NCBI RefSeq assembly: GCF_016907535.1
Contig: NZ_JAFBCF010000001.1
Coordinates: forward strand, 1-64,000
Origin: Microlunatus panaciterrae
GTDB lineage: Bacteria > Actinomycetota > Actinomycetes > Propionibacteriales > Propionibacteriaceae
Length of the DNA stretch: 64,000 nucleotides
Direction: 5' to 3'
Part shown: positions 17,505-25,623 of the stretch, one piece after another
Numbering within the stretch: position 1 is the first letter of the stretch
Layout of the letters: every line of letters starts with the position of its first letter
The notes under the pieces: generated by a model
The model's database searches: none
What the model saw: the letters and a program-made list of their open reading frames with translations, nothing else
Told to the model about the DNA's origin: nothing
Program-made: the position numbers and the translations under genes

Positions 17505-18423
17505 GGCTCTGGTCAGGACGGTCTACCAGGTGGGCTGGCGGGTCGGCTCCCGGGTCCCGGCGCCTGTCCAGAGGGTGATCATGAACGCCGGCGCCCGGCT
17601 GGCCACCTGGCAGAACGGCCCTCACCTGCGCCAACTCCGGCACAACCTCACCGTGGCTGCCGGCGCTCCGGCCACCGACGCGCTGGTCCGTGACGCGGTC
17701 AGCTCCTATCTGCGCAACCTGATCGAGATGCTGGCGCTGCCAGGATGGGGACCGGCCGAGATCCGGCGACGGGTGACCACCTCGGCGGAGCAGCCGCTGC
17801 GAACCGCCTACCAGACCCAGGGGGCGGTGGTGGCCCTGCCGCACAGCGGCAACTGGGACCTCGCCGGCGCCTGGGCGTGCCTGACCGGCATGCCGGTCAC
17901 CACCGTGGCTGAACGACTCGCGGACTCGGAGTTCAACGCGTTCACCAACTTCCGCCGTCGGCTCGGGATGGAGGTGCTGGCCAACACCGATCCGGCGGTG
18001 ATCGCCAAGCTCGGCTCGGCCATCAATGACGGTCGGCTGGTCTGCCTGGTGGCCGACCGGGACCTGACCGGCAGTGGCGTGCCGGTCCGGTGGGGGGACA
18101 CCATGATCACGATGCCGGCCGGTCCGGCCATGGTCGCTCGACGCACCGGCGCGGCCCTGGTGCCAGCCGTCTGCCAGTTCACCACCGCCGGAATGAAGAT
18201 CATCTTCGGTCCACCGGTCCAGCCGCGGCCGGGCCGGACAGGCCTGGTGGAGATGACCCAGCAGGTCGCTGACTTCTTTGCGGCCCGGATTGCCGAGCGA
18301 CCGGCCGACTGGCACATGATGCAGCCGTTCTTCGAGCGGCGCCGCGTTGAACCGCGCAAGCCCCACACGCACGATGGAGCGCGGGGAGTGGCCTCGACAG
18401 GAGAGGGGACCGTGGCACCATGA
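17488..18423 (+). CDS. patA: Phosphatidylinositol mannoside acyltransferase (LPLAT family)
   Basis: 311 residues. The acyltransferase catalytic HxxxxD motif is LPHSGNWDLAGAW (about 111-116), with further LPLAT blocks VADRDLTGSGVPV and PAGPAMVARRTGAALVPA. In Mycobacterium the homologue Rv2611c acylates the mannose of PIM1/PIM2 on the cytoplasmic face. Location between pgsA1 and pimA supports the same role. It shares ATGA with pimA, so translation is coupled. Confidence 0.9.
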   Translation: MSSLREALVRTVYQVGWRVGSRVPAPVQRVIMNAGARLATWQNGPHLRQLRHNLTVAAGAPATDALVRDAVSSYLRNLIEMLALPGWGPAEIRRRVTTSAEQPLRTAYQTQGAVVALPHSGNWDLAGAWACLTGMPVTTVAERLADSEFNAFTNFRRRLGMEVLANTDPAVIAKLGSAINDGRLVCLVADRDLTGSGVPVRWGDTMITMPAGPAMVARRTGAALVPAVCQFTTAGMKIIFGPPVQPRPGRTGLVEMTQQVADFFAARIAERPADWHMMQPFFERRRVEPRKPHTHDGARGVASTGEGTVAP

Positions 18424-19610
18424 GGGTCGGTCTGGTCTGTCCCTACTCCTTCGACTCCCCGGGCGGAGTCCAGAACCACGTGCTCGGGCTGGCCGACTTT
18501 CTCACCGCGGCCGGGCACGATCCGTACGTCCTGGCGCCCGGGGAATGTAGCCCGGCCGCCGCAGCCCAGCTGGATCCGGCCCGATTCACCTCGGCAGGGG
18601 CCACCGTGCCGGTGCCCTACAACGGCTCGATTGCCCGGGTGAACTTCGGGCCGTTGAGCGCGGCGAGGGTGCAGCGGTGGCTGCTGCGCGGCGACTTCGA
18701 CCTGGTGCACATCCATGAGCCGATCACGCCGAGCATCTCGGTGCTGACGCTGTGGGCCAGTGATGTGCCAGTGGTGGCGACCTTTCACACCGCCACACCC
18801 CGGTCCCGGTCGATGCAGCTGGCCCGCAGCGCGTTGCGCCCGGCGATCGAGAAGATCGACGCCGGGATCGCCGTCTCCGAGGCGGCCCGCAGGGTGGTCG
18901 TGCAGCACCTCGGCCGTGACGCCCTGGTGGTCCCGAACGGGTTCTTCTTCGACGACTTCGCCCGGCCCGAGCCCGCCGGACCGTGGCGCGGGGGTGAGCA
19001 TCCCCGGTTGTCGTTCCTGGGCCGGTTGGACGAGCCGCGCAAGGGGCTCGACGTCCTGCTGGAGGCACTGCCGGAGCTGCTGTTCCGGATACCCACCCTG
19101 GAGGTTGTGGTCGCCGGCCAGGGTGGTCGCACCCTGCCGGCCGGCTGCCGATCGGTCGGCGCCGTCAGCGACGTTGACAGGGTTGACCTGCTGACCACGT
19201 CGGACGTCTTCGTGGCCCCGCACACCGCCCGGGAGAGCTTCGGCATCGTCCTGCTGGAGGCGATGGCCGCGGGTGCGCCGGTGGTGGCCTCCGACCTCCC
19301 GGCGTTCGTGGACCTGCTGCAGTCGGGGCGACAGCACGGACCTCCACTGGGGGTGACCTTCCGGACGGGCGACCCGGCGGCACTGGCGGACGCCGTGGCG
19401 ACGGTGCTGGCGCCGGCGGACGGTGAGACCCGCAGAGCCACCGCGATCCGCGCCCGGCAGGCCAGCCGGCGCTACGACTGGAGCGTTGTCGGTGCGGAGA
19501 TCCTCCGGGTCTACGAGACGGTTCGCGCGGCGGCCCAGCCGGCCCTGAGGACAGCGGCGCCGACGGCCGCACGCCGCCGCATGACGGGACGGCACGATGA
19601 ATCCGCCTGA
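18420..19610 (+). CDS. pimA: Phosphatidylinositol alpha-mannosyltransferase (GT4)
   Basis: 396 residues. N-terminal Rossmann half with PYSFDSPGGVQNHVLGLADFL, and C-terminal half with GRLDEPRKGLDVLLEAL and the EX7E retaining-GT motif in ESFGIVLLEAMAAGAPVVASD. PimA transfers mannose from GDP-mannose to the inositol 2-OH of PI, starting PIM/lipomannan synthesis. ATG 18420 overlaps the previous stop. The operon order thrS-HIT-pgsA1-patA-pimA makes the assignment strong. About 15-20 residues longer than the mycobacterial enzyme, with an Ala/Arg-rich tail. Confidence 0.92.
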   Translation: MRVGLVCPYSFDSPGGVQNHVLGLADFLTAAGHDPYVLAPGECSPAAAAQLDPARFTSAGATVPVPYNGSIARVNFGPLSAARVQRWLLRGDFDLVHIHEPITPSISVLTLWASDVPVVATFHTATPRSRSMQLARSALRPAIEKIDAGIAVSEAARRVVVQHLGRDALVVPNGFFFDDFARPEPAGPWRGGEHPRLSFLGRLDEPRKGLDVLLEALPELLFRIPTLEVVVAGQGGRTLPAGCRSVGAVSDVDRVDLLTTSDVFVAPHTARESFGIVLLEAMAAGAPVVASDLPAFVDLLQSGRQHGPPLGVTFRTGDPAALADAVATVLAPADGETRRATAIRARQASRRYDWSVVGAEILRVYETVRAAAQPALRTAAPTAARRRMTGRHDESA

Positions 19611-20187
19611 GCTCAATCCCCTTGAGATCCTCGGTGCCGTCGTCCTGGTGCTGCTCGCACTGGGATGGCGGTTGTCGTGGCTGGCGACCCGGCTCGACCG
19701 CGCCCATGCCCGGACCGAGCGGACCTGGGCGGTGCTTGACGCGGCGCTGGTGCGCCGCGCCCAGCGTTCGATCGAGGCGGCAACCGCCCCCGAGATCGAC
19801 CCGGCCAGCACGCTGCTGGTCTGCGACGCGGCCGTGGGCGCGCTCGAAGCCGACCGTCGAGACACCCGCGAGGCGGCCGAGAGCACCCTCAGCCAGGTGC
19901 TGGCCGCTGCCGCGCTGCCCGGCCTGGACCGCGCGGTCGAAAACGTGACCATCGCCCGACGGATCCACAACGACGCTGTCGCCACCGCCCGCGCGCTGCG
20001 CCGACGCCGGACGGTGGCTCTGTTCCGGCTGAGCGGCCATGCCTCCGAGCCGGATCCATTCGAGATGGCGGACCTGCCGTCGGCGCCGGCTCCGGCCGCC
20101 TCTATCGACCCTTCCACCGGTCGGCAGCCGAGCCCGTCGGTGCAGGAAGGGCCTAGGCTGGAGCGGTGGAACCGACCGGCGAGATGA
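19597..20187 (+). CDS. LemA-like membrane-anchored protein
   Basis: 196 residues. An N-terminal transmembrane helix (about 10-25) is followed by a coiled-coil region. TWAVLDAALVRRAQ and ARRIHNDAVATARALRRR...FEMAD resemble the LemA pattern (W..LD..L.RR ... AR..YN.AV......FE), although central LemA residues are weak. It occupies the position of Rv2609c (a NUDIX protein) in Mycobacterium and so appears to be a replacement. It overlaps pimA by 14 nt. The promoter of the next gene lies inside its 3' end (TAGGCT at 20154-20159). Function is unknown. Confidence 0.65.
   Translation: MNPPELNPLEILGAVVLVLLALGWRLSWLATRLDRAHARTERTWAVLDAALVRRAQRSIEAATAPEIDPASTLLVCDAAVGALEADRRDTREAAESTLSQVLAAAALPGLDRAVENVTIARRIHNDAVATARALRRRRTVALFRLSGHASEPDPFEMADLPSAPAPAASIDPSTGRQPSPSVQEGPRLERWNRPAR
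20154..20165 (+). promoter_or_regulatory. Leaderless promoter (-10) for the pgsA2-DUF881-gcvH region
   Basis: TAGGCT ends 6 nt before GTG 20166, the geometry of a leaderless actinobacterial mRNA. It lies inside the coding end of the LemA-like gene, so the downstream operon has its own entry. Confidence 0.6.
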
Positions 20188-20813
20188 CTGCAGCCTCACC
20201 AGGCCCCAGCTATGACACCGATCGGGTCTGGACGCTGCCGAACGTGCTGAGCATGCTCAGGCTCGCCGGCGTACCGCTGCTGCTCTGGCTGGTCCTCGGG
20301 CCGCATGCTGATGTGATCGCGGTCCTGGTGCTGATCGTGGCCGGCTTCACCGACTGGCTCGACGGTTTCCTCGCCCGGCGGTGGAACCAGCGGTCACGGC
20401 TCGGCCAGATGCTGGACCCCGTCGCCGACCGCTTCTACATCCTCGCCACCCTGATCGGGCTGGCCGTACGCGAGATCATCCCATGGTGGCTGGTGATCAT
20501 CCTGGTGGCGCGCGATGTCGTGATCGCCCTGCTGGTGCCGATCCTGGAGACTCGCGGCTACTCGTCCCTGCCGGTGCACTTCCTCGGCAAGGCCGCCACC
20601 TTCAACCTGCTGTACGCGTTCCCGCTGGTGCTGCTCGGCGCCGGCGACTCGACCTTCGCCATGGCCGCTCGGGTGCTCGGCTGGGCGTTCGCCATCTGGG
20701 GGACTGGGCTCTACTGGTGGGCCGGCTGCCTCTACATCCGCCAGACGTACACCCTCGTCCGCACCCTGCCCCGGGTGGAGAGGCATCCCCAGCACCGCCT
20801 CGAGGCGCGATGA
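20166..20813 (+). CDS. CDP-alcohol phosphatidyltransferase (PgsA2-type)
   Basis: 215 residues from a leaderless GTG. The phosphotransferase motif is DWLDGFLARRWNQRSRLGQ then MLDPVADR (metal-binding Asp at about 60, 63, 81 and 85). About six membrane helices. In Mycobacterium the equivalent gene (Rv1822, pgsA2) is followed by DUF881, small basic protein, DUF881 and gcvH, exactly as here. The reaction is probably phosphatidylglycerol-phosphate or cardiolipin-type synthesis from CDP-diacylglycerol, but the acceptor alcohol is unproven. It shares ATGA with the next gene. Confidence 0.88.
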   Translation: MEPTGEMTAASPGPSYDTDRVWTLPNVLSMLRLAGVPLLLWLVLGPHADVIAVLVLIVAGFTDWLDGFLARRWNQRSRLGQMLDPVADRFYILATLIGLAVREIIPWWLVIILVARDVVIALLVPILETRGYSSLPVHFLGKAATFNLLYAFPLVLLGAGDSTFAMAARVLGWAFAIWGTGLYWWAGCLYIRQTYTLVRTLPRVERHPQHRLEAR

Positions 20814-21667
20814 GCTCGTCGAAGACGAAGTCGCCGGTGCGGGCGGACCAGTCCGCGACGCCTCAGCAGCAGGGCCGGCGGCCGGACGCCAGCATGGACC
20901 TGCTGAACCAGATCATGCGTCAGCCGCTGGACCCCGACTACGCCCGGGTGGCGGCCCAAGGGGCTCCACCGCCCCGGCTGCGCTGGCCACTGGCGATCAT
21001 CGCTGTGGTGATCGGCGCCATGTTCGCGGTCTCGGCCCTGCAGACCACGCGATCCGCCCCCGTGATCGCCGGCGAGCGGCAGGAGCTGATCAGCAGAATC
21101 CGCAACGCGGAGACCGAACAGGACACGCTCCGAGCCAAGGTCACCGCGCTGTCCAATGACATCACCCGGCTGCGGGGCTCGGCTCTGGGCAACGACAGCG
21201 CCTCTCGTGAGCTGGAGGGCCGGATCAACGTGCTCGAGCCGAGCGTGGGCAGCGTTGCGGTGACCGGGCCAGGTCTGGCGATCGTCGTCGACGACGGCCC
21301 GGACCAGGGCAACGACCGGGCCAGGGTCGCTGACACCGACCTGCAGATCCTCGTCAACGGGCTGTGGATCGCCGGTGCGGAGGCGGTGGCCATCAACGGT
21401 CACAGAATCTCCAACCTCACCGCCATCCGTGGTGCCGGCGACGCGATCACCGTGGACTACCGGTCACTGACCCGGCCCTATCGGATCGAGGCGATCGGGG
21501 ATCCGAAGACGCTTCAGGCCGACTATGTAGAGTCTTCCGGAGGCGCATGGTGGAACCTGTTGGAGCAGAACTATCAGATGAGGCATGAGATCACCGACGT
21601 GAAAGAGCTCACCCTCCCGGCGGACCCGGGCATGGTGCTGCGCTATGCGCGGAAGGCCGGCTCGTGA
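20810..21667 (+). CDS. DUF881 family membrane protein (first copy)
   Basis: 285 residues. A basic cytoplasmic N-terminus (1-55), one transmembrane helix (about 60-80), a coiled coil (about 88-125) and a DUF881 domain with SVAVTGPGLAIVVDDGP, LQILVNGLWIAGAEAVAINGHRI and IEAIGDPKTLQADY. The family is widespread in actinobacteria and Firmicutes, paired with the small basic protein and often near division or wall genes, but biochemistry is unknown. The order corresponds to Rv1823. Coupled to both neighbours by ATGA overlaps. Confidence 0.9.
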   Translation: MSSSKTKSPVRADQSATPQQQGRRPDASMDLLNQIMRQPLDPDYARVAAQGAPPPRLRWPLAIIAVVIGAMFAVSALQTTRSAPVIAGERQELISRIRNAETEQDTLRAKVTALSNDITRLRGSALGNDSASRELEGRINVLEPSVGSVAVTGPGLAIVVDDGPDQGNDRARVADTDLQILVNGLWIAGAEAVAINGHRISNLTAIRGAGDAITVDYRSLTRPYRIEAIGDPKTLQADYVESSGGAWWNLLEQNYQMRHEITDVKELTLPADPGMVLRYARKAGS

Positions 21668-21996
21668 TTCCGCTGCTCGGGCTGATCGTCGGCATCGTGT
21701 TGGGATTGCTGCTGGAACCGACGATCCCGCAGGGGCTCCAGCCCTATCTGCCGATTGCGATCGTGGCCGCCATGGACGCCCTCTTCGGGGCTTTCCGGGC
21801 GTACCTGGAGGGCAACTTCACCGACAAGGTGTTCGTCGTGTCGTTCATCTCCAACGTGCTGATCGCCGCAGCGATCGTCTACGTCGGCGACCAGATCGGC
21901 GTCGGCTCGCAGCTGTCGACCGGCGTGGTCGTGGTGCTGGGCATCCGCATCTTCACCAACGCAGCCGCTATCCGTCGGGCCCTCTTCCATGCCTGA
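21664..21996 (+). CDS. sbp: Small basic protein (DUF1290)
   Basis: 110 residues, three or four membrane helices. LGLIVGIVLGLLLEPTIP begins at residue 3 and the family core IAIVAAMDALFGAFRAYLEGNF is intact, ending in GIRIFTNAAAIRR. It corresponds to Rv1824 and always travels with DUF881 proteins. It starts at GTG 21664 inside the previous stop region. Its last codons CAT GCC TGA contain ATGCCTGA, the same octamer that starts the next DUF881 gene beyond the repeat array, showing that the two genes overlapped before the array arose. Confidence 0.9.
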   Translation: MIPLLGLIVGIVLGLLLEPTIPQGLQPYLPIAIVAAMDALFGAFRAYLEGNFTDKVFVVSFISNVLIAAAIVYVGDQIGVGSQLSTGVVVVLGIRIFTNAAAIRRALFHA

Positions 21997-22186
21997 GCTG
22001 AGAGGCGCTCCGCGCCATGCTGACCTGTCAGGCGCTCCGCGCCATGCTGACCTGAGAGGCGCTCCGCGCCATGCTGACCTGAGAGGCGCTCCGCGCCATG
22101 CTGACCTGAGAGGCGCTCCGCGCCATGCTGACCTGAGAGGCGCTCCGCGCCATGCTGACCTGAGAGGCGCTCCGCGCCATGCCTGA
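21989..22186 (+). repeat. Seven-unit 27-bp tandem hairpin array between sbp and DUF881
   Basis: The core GGCGCTCCGCGCC begins at 22004, 22031, 22058, 22085, 22112, 22139 and 22166, exactly 27 nt apart. Each core is a GGCGC/GCGCC hairpin with a three-base loop. Only the unit 1-2 junction differs (CTGTCA instead of CTGAGA). The array is bounded by the octamer ATGCCTGA at 21989-21996 and 22179-22186: the first overlaps the sbp stop, the second is the start of the next gene. One plus-strand frame stays open across it (RGAPRHADL repeated) but it is probably not a real protein. Confidence 0.9.
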
Positions 22187-23249
22187 TCCCCAGGGCGTTC
22201 CCCGACCGCGCCACGCCGCCTCACCACCACCGGTGCGCGGCTCAGCGCGCCGGCGCTTCCAGCGCCAGCAGCGGATCCGGCAGGCCCAGACCCAGCAGAG
22301 TCCCTCGGAACAGTCTGCCCAGACCGCACAACGGACCGACGAGACCAGTGCGGTCGAGCCCACCGCCGTACGGCCGGTGCAACCAGGCCACTCGCGTGAG
22401 CCGGTGCGGGCGATCGAGACGGACGACGAGACCCAGCCGGAGGTCGTCGACACCGAGGTGGGCGCGGCTGCCGTCGAGGATGACGAGTCGGCCGGCCACC
22501 CTGCGCCGTCATCGGATCGTCGGTCTCGGGTCTGGCGGTCGCTGGTCCACCCCGGCCGCGGCCAGGTGATCGCTGCGGTGATGCTGTTCGTCGTCGGTAT
22601 GGCCGGTGTGATGCAGATCCGCGTCAACCACGCCGACGACACCTACGCCAACGCCCGCCGAGAGGACCTGATCCAGCTGCTGGACGGCCTCGGTCAGGAG
22701 TCTCGGCGGCTGGAGTCGGAGATCGCCGATCTGGAGAAGACCAGAACCAACCTCGTCTCCGGCGCCGACACCGAACGGGTGGCGCGACAGGAGGCCCAGC
22801 GGCGGATCGAGGTGCTGTCCATCCTTGCCGGCACGATGCCGGCCGAGGGACCGGGGATCAAGATGACGATCACCGATCCCCAGGGCAAGGTCACCGCCGA
22901 CAACCTGCTCGATGCGGTCGAGGAGATGCGGGATGCCGGTGCCGAGGTGATCGAGTTCAACAACTCGGTACGGGTGGTCGCCTCCACCTGGTTCGGCTCC
23001 GACTCGAAAGGGTTGATCGTCGACGGTCAGCACCTCAGCGGACCGATCGTGATGGAGGTGATCGGGGACCCGCACGGGCTGGAGGAGGGGGCCCGGTTCC
23101 GAGGCGGCATCGTGAGCGAGATCACGGGCCCCAAGATCGGCGGCGAGGTGGAGATCAGCCAGGCCAAGAAGATCACCATCCAGTCCTTGCACACCCCTTC
23201 GAAGAATCAGTACGCTCAGCCCGCATCGCCACCACCGACGCCTCGGTGA
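22179..23249 (+). CDS. DUF881 family membrane protein (second copy)
   Basis: 356 residues, corresponding to Rv1825. A long, polar, probably disordered cytoplasmic N-terminus (1-125) is followed by one transmembrane helix (VIAAVMLFVVGMAGVMQIRV, about 129-147), a coiled coil (about 165-200) and a DUF881 domain (AEGPGIKMTITDPQGKV, AEVIEFNNSVRVVASTWF, VMEVIGDPHGLEEGARF). ATG 22179 lies at the end of the tandem hairpin array, so its translation initiation region is unusual: no ribosome site is seen other than array sequence. Function unknown; probably envelope-associated with the first DUF881 protein and Sbp. Confidence 0.88.
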   Translation: MPDPQGVPRPRHAASPPPVRGSARRRFQRQQRIRQAQTQQSPSEQSAQTAQRTDETSAVEPTAVRPVQPGHSREPVRAIETDDETQPEVVDTEVGAAAVEDDESAGHPAPSSDRRSRVWRSLVHPGRGQVIAAVMLFVVGMAGVMQIRVNHADDTYANARREDLIQLLDGLGQESRRLESEIADLEKTRTNLVSGADTERVARQEAQRRIEVLSILAGTMPAEGPGIKMTITDPQGKVTADNLLDAVEEMRDAGAEVIEFNNSVRVVASTWFGSDSKGLIVDGQHLSGPIVMEVIGDPHGLEEGARFRGGIVSEITGPKIGGEVEISQAKKITIQSLHTPSKNQYAQPASPPPTPR

Positions 23250-23314
23250 GCACCCCCGCAGCTGGAGGACACACGTGCCGCGGCTGACCGTCCCAAGGCA
23301 GCAAAGGAGATCTG

Positions 23315-23701
23315 ATGTCCGAGTATCCCGAAGACCTGAAGTACACCAGCGAGCATGAGTGGGTGCGTAGCGGCAACGGCTCGGTCGTCCGCATCGGCAT
23401 TACTGAATATGCCGCCGAGCAACTGGGAGACATCGTCTACGTCTCGCTACCGGCCGTCGGTGATACCGTGGCAGCCGGAGACGCCTGTGGGGAGCTGGAG
23501 TCCACCAAGAGCGTCTCGGACATCTTCTGCCCGGTCAGCGGGGTGGTCGCCACGATCAACAGCCAGCTCGACGCAAACCCTGAGACAGTCAACGCGGATC
23601 CCTACGGCGACGGCTGGCTGTTCGAGGTCGAGATGGCAGAGGAAACCGACCTCGACGACCTGCTCGATGCCGACGCCTACGCCGAAGAAGTGGGGGCCTA
23701 G
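23315..23701 (+). CDS. gcvH: Glycine cleavage system H protein
   Basis: 128 residues. The lipoyl-attachment Lys65 is in ELESTKSVSD, with the family N-terminus YTSEHEWV. It carries the aminomethyl group between P, T and L proteins. A strong AAAGGAGATCTG ribosome site precedes ATG 23315. It is followed by a terminator. gcvP is 3.1 kb downstream under its own glycine riboswitch; gcvT is not in this window. Confidence 0.96.
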   Translation: MSEYPEDLKYTSEHEWVRSGNGSVVRIGITEYAAEQLGDIVYVSLPAVGDTVAAGDACGELESTKSVSDIFCPVSGVVATINSQLDANPETVNADPYGDGWLFEVEMAEETDLDDLLDADAYAEEVGA

Positions 23702-23737
23702 CCGGACCGGTCTCCCGTACCGGCTGCTTTTCTTGCG
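23700..23737 (+). terminator. Rho-independent terminator after gcvH
   Basis: GC-rich hairpin (ACCGGT/ACCGG, or AGCCGG/CCGGCT as the outer alternative) followed by TGCTTTTCTT, immediately after the gcvH stop. Confidence 0.65.
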
Positions 23738-23746
23738 GAGAGAGCC

Positions 23747-23752
23747 TAAACT
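23747..23752 (+). promoter_or_regulatory. Putative -10 box for garA
   Basis: TAAACT, 45 nt before the garA ATG and just downstream of the gcvH terminator, fits a sigma-A -10 box with a transcript start near 23759. Confidence 0.4.
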
Positions 23753-23797
23753 CTCCCTCACATCTTGAGTCTTTGATCTTCGAGGAAGCCGAACCCG

Positions 23798-24316
23798 ATG
23801 CCCTATTGCCCTAACTGTGGTCACGACAACTCTGCCGACAGCAAGTTCTGCTCGCAGTGTGGTGCCCAGTTGCCCAAGGCGGCCGCGGAGCCGGAGCGCG
23901 TTCCGACCGGAGACACCACGAAGACCATCCCGGCCGCCATCGGCGCCGAGGAACGCGAGCTCGAACCGTTGTCGGCGGAGGACGAGGCAGCCGTCAACGC
24001 GCTGCCGCAAGGCTCGGCGCTGCTGATCGTGCAGCGCGGGTCCAATGCCGGCAGTCGCTTCCTGTTGAACTCCGACGTGGTGACCGCCGGACGGCACCAG
24101 TCCTCCGACATCTTCCTCGACGACATCTCCGTCTCCCGTCGGCACGTCACCTTCACCCGTACCCCAGAGGGCGTGATGTTGAAGGACTCGGGCTCGCTGA
24201 ACGGGACCTACGTCAACCGCCAGCTGGTCGACCAGTGCCTGCTGCACCACGGTGACGAGGTGCAGATCGGCAAGTACCGGCTGGTCTACTTCGCCAGTCA
24301 CCAGGGCACAGACTGA
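23798..24316 (+). CDS. garA: FHA-domain signalling protein GarA with N-terminal zinc ribbon
   Basis: 172 residues. Residues 1-24 form a CxxC...CxxC zinc ribbon (YCPNCGHD, FCSQCGAQ). A phospho-site-like GDTTKTIP follows (Thr40, 41, 43), equivalent in position to the PknB/PknG-phosphorylated Thr pair of mycobacterial GarA. The FHA domain (about 75-165) has TAGRHQSSDIFLDDISVSRRHVTF and GSLNGTYVN. In Mycobacterium GarA inhibits 2-oxoglutarate dehydrogenase and glutamate dehydrogenase and is switched off by phosphorylation; the same is inferred here from sequence and gene order (Rv1827). The zinc ribbon is an addition relative to mycobacterial GarA. Confidence 0.9.
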   Translation: MPYCPNCGHDNSADSKFCSQCGAQLPKAAAEPERVPTGDTTKTIPAAIGAEERELEPLSAEDEAAVNALPQGSALLIVQRGSNAGSRFLLNSDVVTAGRHQSSDIFLDDISVSRRHVTFTRTPEGVMLKDSGSLNGTYVNRQLVDQCLLHHGDEVQIGKYRLVYFASHQGTD

Positions 24317-24333
24317 GGGAGACCACCCACCCG

Positions 24334-25017
24334 ATGGCAGCCAAGTCAACCCAGCGCAGTATCGGGCAGGTGTTGGCGACCCTGAAAAACGAGTTTCCCG
24401 ACATCTCCATCTCCAAGATCAGGTTCCTGGAGAGCGAAGGTCTCATCACACCGGAACGGGCGCCGTCGGGCTATCGGCGATACTCACCCGACGACGTCGA
24501 GCGGCTCCGCTACATCCTGTCGGTGCAGAAAAACAACTACCTGCCGCTGAAAGTGATCCGCGAGCACCTGGACCTGATGGACCGCGGGATGGCGCCGCCG
24601 GCCCTGGAGCCTGGGCGCCCGGCGACGCCACCGACCCAGCTGGTCAGCGCAGCCAAGCCTGCGCAGGCTCCACTCCGGTTGTCGCGGGAGAGTCTGCTGG
24701 AGGCGAGCGGGCTGACCGACGCGGCCTTGGAGGATCTCGAGCGGACCCAGATCGTCTCCACCCGCCGCGGCACGGCCTATTACGGCCGGGAGGCGCTGGC
24801 GATCGCGGTCGCGGCCAAGAGGCTGGCCGAGTATGGCATCGACACCCGCCACCTGCGGGCGTTCAAGATGTCGGCGGACCGCGAGGTCGGCCTGGTGGAG
24901 CAGGCCATCGCCCCGCATGTGCGGCGCGCCAAGAGCAACCGCGACGTCGCTGCCGAGGTCACCCAGCTGGTGATCAGCTTCCACGCAGCGCTGGTGCGCA
25001 CGGCCATGGACCGCTGA
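24334..25017 (+). CDS. ftsR: MerR-family regulator FtsR (Rv1828-like)
   Basis: 227 residues. The MerR winged HTH is at about 8-75 (SIGQVLATLKNEFPDISISKIRFLESEGL, with the SGYRRYSPDDVERL wing). A proline-rich linker and a C-terminal domain follow with EDLERTQIVSTRRGTAYYGREAL and ERxxGLVEQAI-like helices. Corresponds to Rv1828 and to FtsR of Corynebacterium glutamicum, an activator of ftsZ. It is 17 nt behind garA. Unlike metal-sensing MerR proteins it has no Cys effector site. Confidence 0.88.
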   Translation: MAAKSTQRSIGQVLATLKNEFPDISISKIRFLESEGLITPERAPSGYRRYSPDDVERLRYILSVQKNNYLPLKVIREHLDLMDRGMAPPALEPGRPATPPTQLVSAAKPAQAPLRLSRESLLEASGLTDAALEDLERTQIVSTRRGTAYYGREALAIAVAAKRLAEYGIDTRHLRAFKMSADREVGLVEQAIAPHVRRAKSNRDVAAEVTQLVISFHAALVRTAMDR

Positions 25018-25086
25018 TCGAGGCACTTTCTCGACCAGTACGAGGCTGGGTCTTGTGGGCCCGCACCAGCGAAGTAGTGTTGCCTT

Positions 25087-25566
25087 ATGCGTGAACTAGA
25101 TGTGGTTGGCGTGCGGGTGGAAATGCCCTCGAATGCTCCTATGGTGCTGCTCCGTGAGGTTGGTGGGACCCGCTATCTGCCGATCTGGATCGGCGCCGGG
25201 GAGGCTTCGGCGATCGCCAACGCTCAGGAGGGCATCGTCCCGCCCCGGCCGTTGACGCATGATCTGCTGGTGGACACGCTGAAGAGCCTGGGCCACAAGC
25301 TAACCGAGGTCCACATCACCGAGTTGGACGGTGGCACCTTCTATGCGGTGCTGCTGGTCGACGGGATCCAGGTGAGTGCCCGTCCATCCGATGCGATCGC
25401 GCTGGCCCTGCGGGTGGGCTCGGAGATCTACTGCGCAGAGGATGTGCTCGACGAGGCCGGGATCGAGGTCCCGGAGGAGGAAGAGGACGAGGTCGAGAAG
25501 TTCCGTGAGTTCCTCGACCAGGTGAACCCCGACGACTTCGTCACGGGGGAGGAACCCCAGCAGTAG
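25087..25566 (+). CDS. Bifunctional nuclease family protein (DUF151)
   Basis: 159 residues. The DUF151 core is visible: VGVRVEMPSNAPMVLLREVGGTRYLPIWIGAGEASAI, then HDLLVDTLKSLG, ITELDGGTFYAVLLVDG and ARPSDAIALALRVGSEIYCAEDVLDEAGI. An acidic tail follows. It corresponds to Rv1829. Members have been reported to have RNase/DNase activity in plants; the bacterial role is unclear. TAGTGT (25075-25080) lies 6 nt before ATG 25087 and TTGTGG 16 nt further upstream, so it has a leaderless promoter of its own. Confidence 0.9.
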   Translation: MRELDVVGVRVEMPSNAPMVLLREVGGTRYLPIWIGAGEASAIANAQEGIVPPRPLTHDLLVDTLKSLGHKLTEVHITELDGGTFYAVLLVDGIQVSARPSDAIALALRVGSEIYCAEDVLDEAGIEVPEEEEDEVEKFREFLDQVNPDDFVTGEEPQQ

Positions 25567-25572
25567 TCGAAC

Positions 25573-25623
25573 CCCGCTCTGAGCCTGTCGAAGAGGCACG
25601 CGCTCTGAGCCTGTCGAAGAGCT
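25573..25623. repeat. Dispersed CTGAGCCTGTCGAAGAG element, two copies
   Basis: Two direct copies of GCTCTGAGCCTGTCGAAGAG separated by about 29 nt, right behind the DUF151 stop. Same family as the clusters at 16.3, 31.0, 39.3-39.7 and 46.3 kb. Confidence 0.8.

Noticed and set aside
21989-22186. Possible repeat protein RGAPRHADL encoded by the tandem array
   Set aside because: The unit length of 27 keeps frames open in several registers on both strands; no ribosome site or conserved start. Treated as a repeat.
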